NCBI RefSeq assembly: GCF_032854445.1
Contig: NC_088295.1
Coordinates: 6,698,501 to 6,762,500 of the forward strand
Reading direction: 5' to 3'
Origin: Liolophura sinensis
Lineage: Eukaryota; Mollusca; Polyplacophora; Chitonida; Chitonidae
Length of the DNA: 64,000 nt
Under the pieces are notes generated by a model that was not told where the DNA came from, did not search any database, and saw only the letters and a program-made list of their open reading frames with translations. A program made the translations under genes and the position numbers. Positions 12,401 to 21,400 of the stretch are shown here, one piece after another (the stretch's first letter is position 1; the number at the start of each line of letters is the position of its first letter).

Positions 12401-15400
12401 AGAGTACGTACCTACAAAGCCATAGTTCTGTGGTGTTAAGGCCACAGGTACCTCCGAGTCCAGATCAGCATACCCAATGCCTAAGGGGTCCAGAGAGGCT
12501 ATATGATGGCCTTGTATCTGGAGATTTAAGGCAGGTATTAACAAGAAAGAACAGGCCTTAACTTTTTTATAATCCTAACAAAGACCCAAAATTTTCCAAC
12601 TATTTACAGGTTGAAATGCTCATCGGCACATGCTACACACATACTACTTATTTTATCTTATTTACACGTATTAATTTTTTTCATCTTCAAATGCATCAGT
12701 AGGGCAAGAGTCAACCATGTTACAAATTTTAACAAAAGTTGCTAGAAAAACACTGGGTTTTGGCAAACCTGGCTCACGCCCCAGATTTGAGATGCTCAGC
12801 TCTCAGACATGTAGTAGGTGTGGTCTTGTCAGTCCTCTGTCAGGTTAAAAGTTAAGGCCTGTAGAAGTTTACATACAAGTGCATGTACATGTATATTGCA
12901 CCTTATCACAAAACATCCATCTTTCACATGAGAAAACCACATAAAATAAACTTATTATCAAACACAATGAAAATTAAAAAATATCTTCATTTTTATCTTT
13001 ATTAAATTTAATGAATTTGAATCCCTCAGGTGGGCTTTATGGGTTATGCTGATACATGCGATGTTGGCAGCCAATTACAACACTGAAAAATTTTGCCATT
13101 TAGTCTATACAAACCACACATTTACAGCCCATATTTATTTGATAGTTGTTTAACGCCATACTCATGAAGACTTTTTGATTACATCATGGCATTTCCACGG
13201 CCAAAGTAGATGTACCATCTATGCACGTGCCATCCTGCATATTACATGATGATCTTCATAGGAAGTGTTACTACATGTAATAGCTAAAAAAAGGGTAAAA
13301 AGGTTTCAGTGATGTCATGGACCACAAACAATATATAAGTATTGCCCTTAAACCCCATTCAAATACTTGAAAGCATTTAATTCTGTTCAAGAAAGTCCTT
13401 ATAAATATGTTTAGGTATTTTCATAAAGTCCTCAGCATTGTATCTCATAATAACAGCTTTTTTTTTTGTGGTCTTCTCTTTTATTTTATCTTTCTGTACA
13501 TATAGATGCTCAGGGTGCGTTCTATTCGTCGATCTGATCGCCACTGGTGGCAGCTTCAGTGGCCATCGGAGGACACAGTGTGACGTCCCAATGTGCACGA
13601 AGTCAAGTCAAGTCAAGCGAGTAAAGACACTACAATACATGCCACTGGCTCCACCAACTCAGTGGTGTCAGTGGCGCTACTAGTTTCCTACAGTGGCCAA
13701 TGGAACAATACGTCAGAGTTGATTGCCTCCTCCAGTGGCCACCAGAGAGCGAATGGAACAGACCCTAGGATAAAAATAAACAAAACTACATGTGAGAGAA
13801 AACATTTTATCTTATGTTCTTATGTGCAGATTCCAGTTTCATTCACTTAATTAGCTTATTTTGGAATCTTGCCTTGCAAACATCAGCAACATGTACAATA
13901 CCTGGTAAGCTCTGATGATGGCTTGCACAGACAGATGGTCGGCTATGACTTTATCGTTGACAGGCTCCGCTGAAGTGGCTGCGGGGGAGGAGGAGGATGG
14001 GAAAGCTCCCAGAGGGGCAAGGGTTGGTGGGCGGACATATGCCTCGCCTGGGCCCGCACCCTGTGTGGCTTGTCGAAAGAAAGAGTCCCAGGACTGAAAA
14101 TAAACAGCACAGTGGGTATCATATTGAACAGAACACACACAAGGCATGAGTGTAAGTGAACAGCACGGGAGGTATTTCAACAGCACAATATAAATAATAT
14201 CATAGAGCACACACAAGATATTAATACAGTGTACATGTACATGTACATACTTGGTCACAGGTTATCTGGACAGCATCATACAGCACACGCAAGGCATTAG
14301 TACAGTGTACATGTACATACTTGGTCACAGGTTACCAGCACAGCTTCATACAGCACACGCAAGACATTCACACAGTGTACATGTGCACACTTGGTCACAG
14401 GTTACCAGCACAGCATCATACAGCACACACAAGGCATTAGTACAGTGTACATGTACATACTTGGTCACAGGTTACCAGCACAGCTTCATACAGCACACGC
14501 AAAACATTCACACAGTGTACATGCACATACTTGGTCACAGGTTACCAGCACAGCTTCATACAGCACACGCAAGGCATTAGTACAGTGTACATGTGCACAC
14601 TTGGTCACAGGTTACCAGCACAGCTTCATACAGCACACGCAAGACATTCACACAGTGTACATGTGCACACTTGGTCACAGGTTACCAGCACAGCTTCATA
14701 CAGCACACGCAAGGCATTAGTACAGTGTACATGTACATACTTGGTCACAGGTTACCAGCAAAGCATCATACAGCACACGCAAGGCATTAGTACAGTGTAC
14801 ATGTACATACTTGGTCACAGGTTACCAGCACAGCGTCATAAAGCACACGCAAGACATTCACACAGTGTACATGTACATACTTGGTCACAGGTTACCAGCA
14901 CAGCATCATACAGCACACGCAAGACATTAGTACAGTGTACATGTACATACTTGGTCACAGGTTACCAGCACAGCATCATACAGCACACGCAAGACATTAG
15001 TACAGTGTACATGTACATACTTGGTCACAGGTTACCAGCACAGCATCATACAGCACACGCAAGACATTCACACAGTGTACAGGTACATACTTGGTCACAG
15101 GTTACCAGCACAGCATCATACAGCACACGCAAGGCATTAGTACAGTGTACATGTACATACTTGGTCACAGGTTACCAGCAAAGCATCATACAGCACACGC
15201 AAGACATTCACACAGTGTACATGTACATACTTGGTCACAGGTTACCAGCACAGCATCATACAGCACACACAAGACATTAGTACAGTATACATGTACATAC
15301 TTGGTCACAGGTTACCAGCACAGCATCATACAGCACACGCAAAACATTCACACAGTGTACGTGCATACTTGGTCACAGGTTATCTTCACAGCATCATACA

Positions 15401-18400
15401 GCACACGCAAGACATTCACACAGTGTACATGTACATACTTGGTCACAGGTTACCAGCACAGCTTCATACAGCACACGCAAGACATTCACACAGTATACAT
15501 GTACATACTTGGTCACAGGTTACCAGCACAGCATCATACAGCATACACAAGGCATTAGTACAGTGTACATGTACATACTTGGTCACAGGTTACCAGTACA
15601 GCATCATACAGCACACACAAGACATTAGTACAGTGTACATGTACATACTTAGTCACAGGTTACCAGCACAGCTTCATACAGCACATGTAAGGCATTAGTA
15701 CAGTGTACATGTACATACTTGGTCACAGGTTACCAGCACAGCATCATACATCACACACAAGACATTCACACAGTGTACATGTGCACACTTGGTCACAGGT
15801 TACCTTACCAGCTCGACCATAGCCGTCTCCCCACCATGAACTAAATGAGTATAGCTGTCGATTATGCAAGCTTCAGAATGGCAACAACAGCAAGGAATCA
15901 CAAAAATGTAAGGAAAATGCACATACAGCGCTATAGTAAGTTTCTGTTGAGTGTGCCTCTAAAACTCATCAAACAAGTATGCCAGATGTACAAATCTGCA
16001 GAATTAACACACATGTACAAATCTGCAGAATTAACATACATGTATAAATCTGCAGAATTAACATACATGTATAAATCTGCAGAATTAACATACATGTACA
16101 AATCTGCAGAATTAACATACATGTACAAATCTGCAGAATTAACATACATGTACAAATCTGCAGAATTAACATACATGTACAAATCTGCAGAATTAACACA
16201 CATGTACAAATCTGCAGAATTAACACACATGTACAAATCTGCAGAATTAACATATCTGCAGAATTAACATACATGTATAAATCTGCAGAATTAACATACA
16301 TGTACATATCTGCAGAATTAACATACATGTACAAATCTGCAGAATTAACAGACATGTACAAATCTGCAGAATTAACAGACATGTACAAATCTGCAGAATT
16401 AACATACATGTATAAATCTGCAGAATTAACATACATGTATAAATCTGCAGAATTAACACACATGTACAAATCTGCAGAATTAACATACATGTACAAATCT
16501 GCAGAATTAACACACATGTACAAATCTGCAGAATTAACATACATGTACAAATCTGCAGAATTAACACACATGTACAAATCTGCAGAATTAACACACATGT
16601 ACAAATCTGCAGAATTAACAGACATGTACAAATCTGCAGAATTAACATACATGTACAAATCTGCAGAATTAACACACATGTATAAATCTGCAGAATTAAC
16701 ATACATGTACAAATCTGCATAATTAACAGACATGTACAAATCTACAGAATTAACAGACATGTACAAATCTGCAGAATTAACAGACATGTACAAATCTGCA
16801 GAATTAACATACATGTACAAATCTGCAGAATTAACATACATGTACATATCTGCAGAATTAACATATCTGCAGAATTAACATACATGTATAAATCTGCAGA
16901 ATTAACATACATGTACAAATCTGCAGAATTAACATACATGTACATATCTGCAGAATTAACATATATGTATAAATCTGCAGAATTAACATACATGTACATA
17001 TCTGCAGAATTAACATACATGTACAAATCTGCAGAATTAACATACATGTACATATCTGCAGAATTAACATACATGTATAAATCTGCAGAATTAACATACA
17101 TGTACATATCTGCAGAATTAACATACATGTACAAATCTGCAGAATTAACATACATGTACATATCTGCAGAATTAACATACATGTACAAATCTGCAGAATT
17201 AACATACATGTATAAATCTGTTTTCCTTGTCTCTGTTATTTAACGTGTGCTGATCCTGTTGCATGCTTTACATCTTTATACAACCTACGTACAATGTAGA
17301 ACTAACTGTTGATTGTTGATGTACCACTTTTCACCTACACTGTACATGTACCAATGTGCCTCATCTTCAGCTACATGCATCTTACCACTTTTCATCTACA
17401 ATGTACATGTACCAATGTGCCTCATCTTCAGCTACATGCATCTTACCACTGTTCATCTACAATGTACATGTACCAATGTGCCTCATCTTCAGCTACATGC
17501 ATCTTACCACTTTTCATCTACAATGTACATGTACTAATGTGCCTCATCTTCAGCTACATGCATCTTACCACTCTTCATCTACACTGTACATGTACCAATG
17601 TGCCTCATCTTCAGCTCAATGCCTCTTACCACTCTTCATCTACACTGTACATGTACCAATGTGCCTCATCTTCAGCTACATGCATCTTACCACTGTTCAT
17701 CTACAATGTACATGTACCAATGTGCCTCATCTTCAGCTAAATGCCTCTTACCACTCTTCATCTACACTGTACATGTACCAAGGTGCCTCATCTTCAGCTA
17801 CATGCATCTTACCACTCTTCATCTACACTGTACATGTACCAAGGTGCCTCATCTTCAGCTCAATGCCTCTTACCACTCATCTACACTGTACATGTACCAA
17901 TGTGCCTCATCTTCAGCTACATGCATCTTACCACTCTTCATCTACACTGTACATGTACCAATGTGCCTCATCTTCAGCTACATGCATCTTACCACTCTTC
18001 ATCTACACTGTACATGTACCAATGTGCCTCATCTTCAGCTAAATGCATCTTACCACTCTTCATCTACACTGTACATGTACCAATGTGCCTCATCTTCAGC
18101 TCAATGCCTCTTACCACTCTTCATCTACACTGTACATGCACCAATGTGCCTCATCTTCAGCTACATGCATCTTACCACTGTTCATCTACAATGTACATGT
18201 ACCAATGTGCCTCATCTTCAGCTAAATGCCTCTTACCACTCTTCATCTACACTGTACATGTACCAATGTGCCTCATCTTCAGCTAAATGCCTCTTACCAC
18301 TGTTAATCAACTCATTTTAATCATTTTTCTGACAGCCTGACATCTGCGAACCATGAGAACCATGTATCAATAAAGCTGTGACATTTATGACATGATGTTT

Positions 18401-21400
18401 CCCCTAACACTATTTGTTCTGGTGGCAGATTGCGCCAGCTGAGGCTACAGGCCAACACAGATTAATGACATTTCAATAGGTTTTGGATGCTAATGCTGGG
18501 GAGGAATTGGTGGATAGCCCCTGCATACTGAGCACAGCTCTGGGGTTATTGGGCACATCGTCTGACTTCCTGGACCATCCAATGTTATTCATGGCCAGAA
18601 TTACGCAGATGTCAAACTTCACGAGACCTCCACCAGCCTGCTGGCAAATCAATACCCACATCACTTGTAAGCTCAGTGTTATGCTCACTGTACAATCACT
18701 AAATCGATGTGGGCTCCTGTCTATAAAGCTGTACATGCTCTGCTTTAATTGCCCAGCCCTGCTCCTGCTCACCCAGTGTGATTGAGCTATCAAGTAATAC
18801 AGTCCCCCATTTGAATTTGCATGGAAATAAAGTCTTTTCAAAATGGGCTATGGATGAATACACATACACAAGATTTACATCATGCATGAGTACAGCATCA
18901 TGGATGAAGAAAGAACCTTCACCTTGGACATGGAACATCCACAATGCTCCATCAGCTTTTATTTACATGAGGCTCCAATTAAAATGTTTTATGTACGGGT
19001 GAAATACATAAATGTCTGCAGTACCTAGTACATCACTGAGGCATTTCCAGATGAAAGATTTCACATCTGGTGAATGGCAGAAAAGCCTAGGCAATATTGC
19101 ATTATGCTGAGCTCAAATTAAACTGCTTATGTAAAGTTTAGTTTTCACACTGAGACAAGTGGTTTTATTTTGTGGATACTGTACGTGATGGGCAAAAGGA
19201 GTCTATTTGGGACAGCTGGCTGAAAAATGTAACTTTGAGCCCTACTTGACCTAAACATGATGGATACACATCTAAAGGTATCAACAGTGACAATGGTACA
19301 TGCGCTTACACAACCGACTGTGTATTATTTGTAAACTGTTCATCAGAAATTATACAAACATAATGGACAATAGATGGGACACTGTGATTCCTTAATATAC
19401 CATATCTGAAGTATGCTACTGTGTGCATGTAACAGTTTTTGGCATGCTGAGGTTACACAACAGTGCAGAAGTACCCAGCTAAGAAACATGCTTGTCTGAC
19501 CTTGTCATACACAAACATCCCAAGTGCACTGCGATCTAGGCAACCTCAGACCCATTTGCACAGTTGTCTGAGGATACATGTAGACAGAGACTATGCCAGG
19601 CTTAGACTAATATTACAATGTACATGTAAGTGTTTTGTTTGTGAAAGCCATGGGGCTACTATTATTATAATAAATTCACTATGCCTGCCACTGGAAAGCA
19701 CTGCAAGATTTCTGCCCACTAAAATCAGACTTTGCTTCTTAATATACAACACTTGCAGCAGTGTCATATATGTACCTGATCACAACTGACTGTTGGTTAG
19801 TCTTGCTCCCTAAATTATGAATTAATGTACTAAAAGGGAAGACACTTAAATGCAGTTAAATCGCACCAATCAACAAATCAACCACAATTTTCCTGTAACC
19901 AAGTTTCAACCCTATATATCACTCCTCCGATCATCCCTTGAACAAGGACTTTTCATGCTCAAAGCACGAACTTAATGTTACACACTTTCAGCACTAGTGG
20001 AACCGGAAACTTGATTCAAGAGTAATCATACACTTTACAGGTAGAGTAAGGATTTTGGCCTTCCCCCAAATGCCACACATAATGTAACAATGTAAGGTTG
20101 ACAAAGGTCAGACCACCTGCAGAGCGTCTTGAGTTACATACATGTATAGTACATATATTGAGCGTCCATAGGAAGTATGTTTGAGTTTGAATGTACAAGT
20201 TTGTATATTATACAATAACTTATCCTGTATACATAATGCATGTATATGGCCCTTAACACAAAGATTAGGTACCACGGACACAGTACTGTAGTGTAGGCAT
20301 CAATCCATGGAAGTCAATGTATTACATGTACAGCCAATCAAGTTTCCCCACCCCTCCAATCTTCCACAGCTCACTCTCATTTAGGAGTCTGTTGAGTGAG
20401 TGAGTGAGTGCTTGGGGTTTAACGTCGTACTCAACAATTTTTCAGTCATATGACGACGAAGGAATCATTAGGGTGCATGCACGTGTAATGTGCCTCCTTG
20501 TTGCAGGACGGATTTCCACCGCTCTTTTATTTAGTGCTGCATCACTGAGACGACTTACCGAAGGCAAGTAAGCCGCCCCGCCCGAGCCATTATACTGATA
20601 CGGGTCAACCAGTCGTTGCACTATCCCCTTCATGCTGAACGCCAAGCGAGGAAGTTACAACTTCCTCTTTTAAAGTCTTAGGTGTGACTCGACCCAGGAC
20701 TGATCCTGGATCTACCGGTCCCGAAGCGGACGCTCTACCAACTGTGCCATCCGGGCCGGTAGGAGTCTGTTGAGAACACTGAAGGTTGTTTATGGAACCA
20801 AACAGATCAACACACTGCAATGCATCTTACTTGTACACAAAAACTGACACACATTTGTATGTGACACATGGCGTGTACATGTAGATGTAGTATATGAACA
20901 TGTAGCTTTCAACACAGCAGGGCTTAACACTAACGGTGACTGTGTCCAGGATACAGTGTTGGGGATTACAGGATTGAATAATTGACTACAGGATACAGTG
21001 TTGAGGATTACAGGATTGACTACAGGATACAGTGTTGAGGATTACATGATTGACTACAGGATACAGTGTTGAGGATTACATGATTGACTACAGGATACAG
21101 CGTTGAGGATTACATGATTGACTACAGGTTACAGTGTTGAGGATTACATGATTGACTACAGGTTACAGTGTTGAGGATTACATGATTGACTACAGTATAC
21201 AGTGTTGAGGATTACATGATTGACTACAGGTTACAGTGTTGAGGATTACATGATTGGCAATGTACACTATGCATCATCAGCTTAGGCCCAGGTCACACAG
21301 GGGTGGATAAACCATCAGCTAAGGGATGGGGGTGGGTGTGTCTTAGCTCGTGAAATGTACAAACATGTAAATGCTGGCAGTTTAATTCGGAAAGTTTTCC

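Noticed and set aside
15845-17243. Long open frames on both strands (MYKSAELT / MYVNSADL repeats)
   Set aside because: These are artefacts of a 27-bp repeat lying in an OGDH intron; they are open on both strands at once, with no conserved protein.
14251-18320. Plus-strand repetitive frames up to 249 residues in the 70-bp and 61-bp arrays
   Set aside because: Frames come from tandem repeats antisense to an OGDH intron; they consist only of the repeat translation.
20700-20760. tRNA gene on the minus strand
   Set aside because: The tRNA-like part is the head of a SINE with target-site duplications; it lacks a complete cloverleaf. The same applies to 26180-26222 and 49640-49700.
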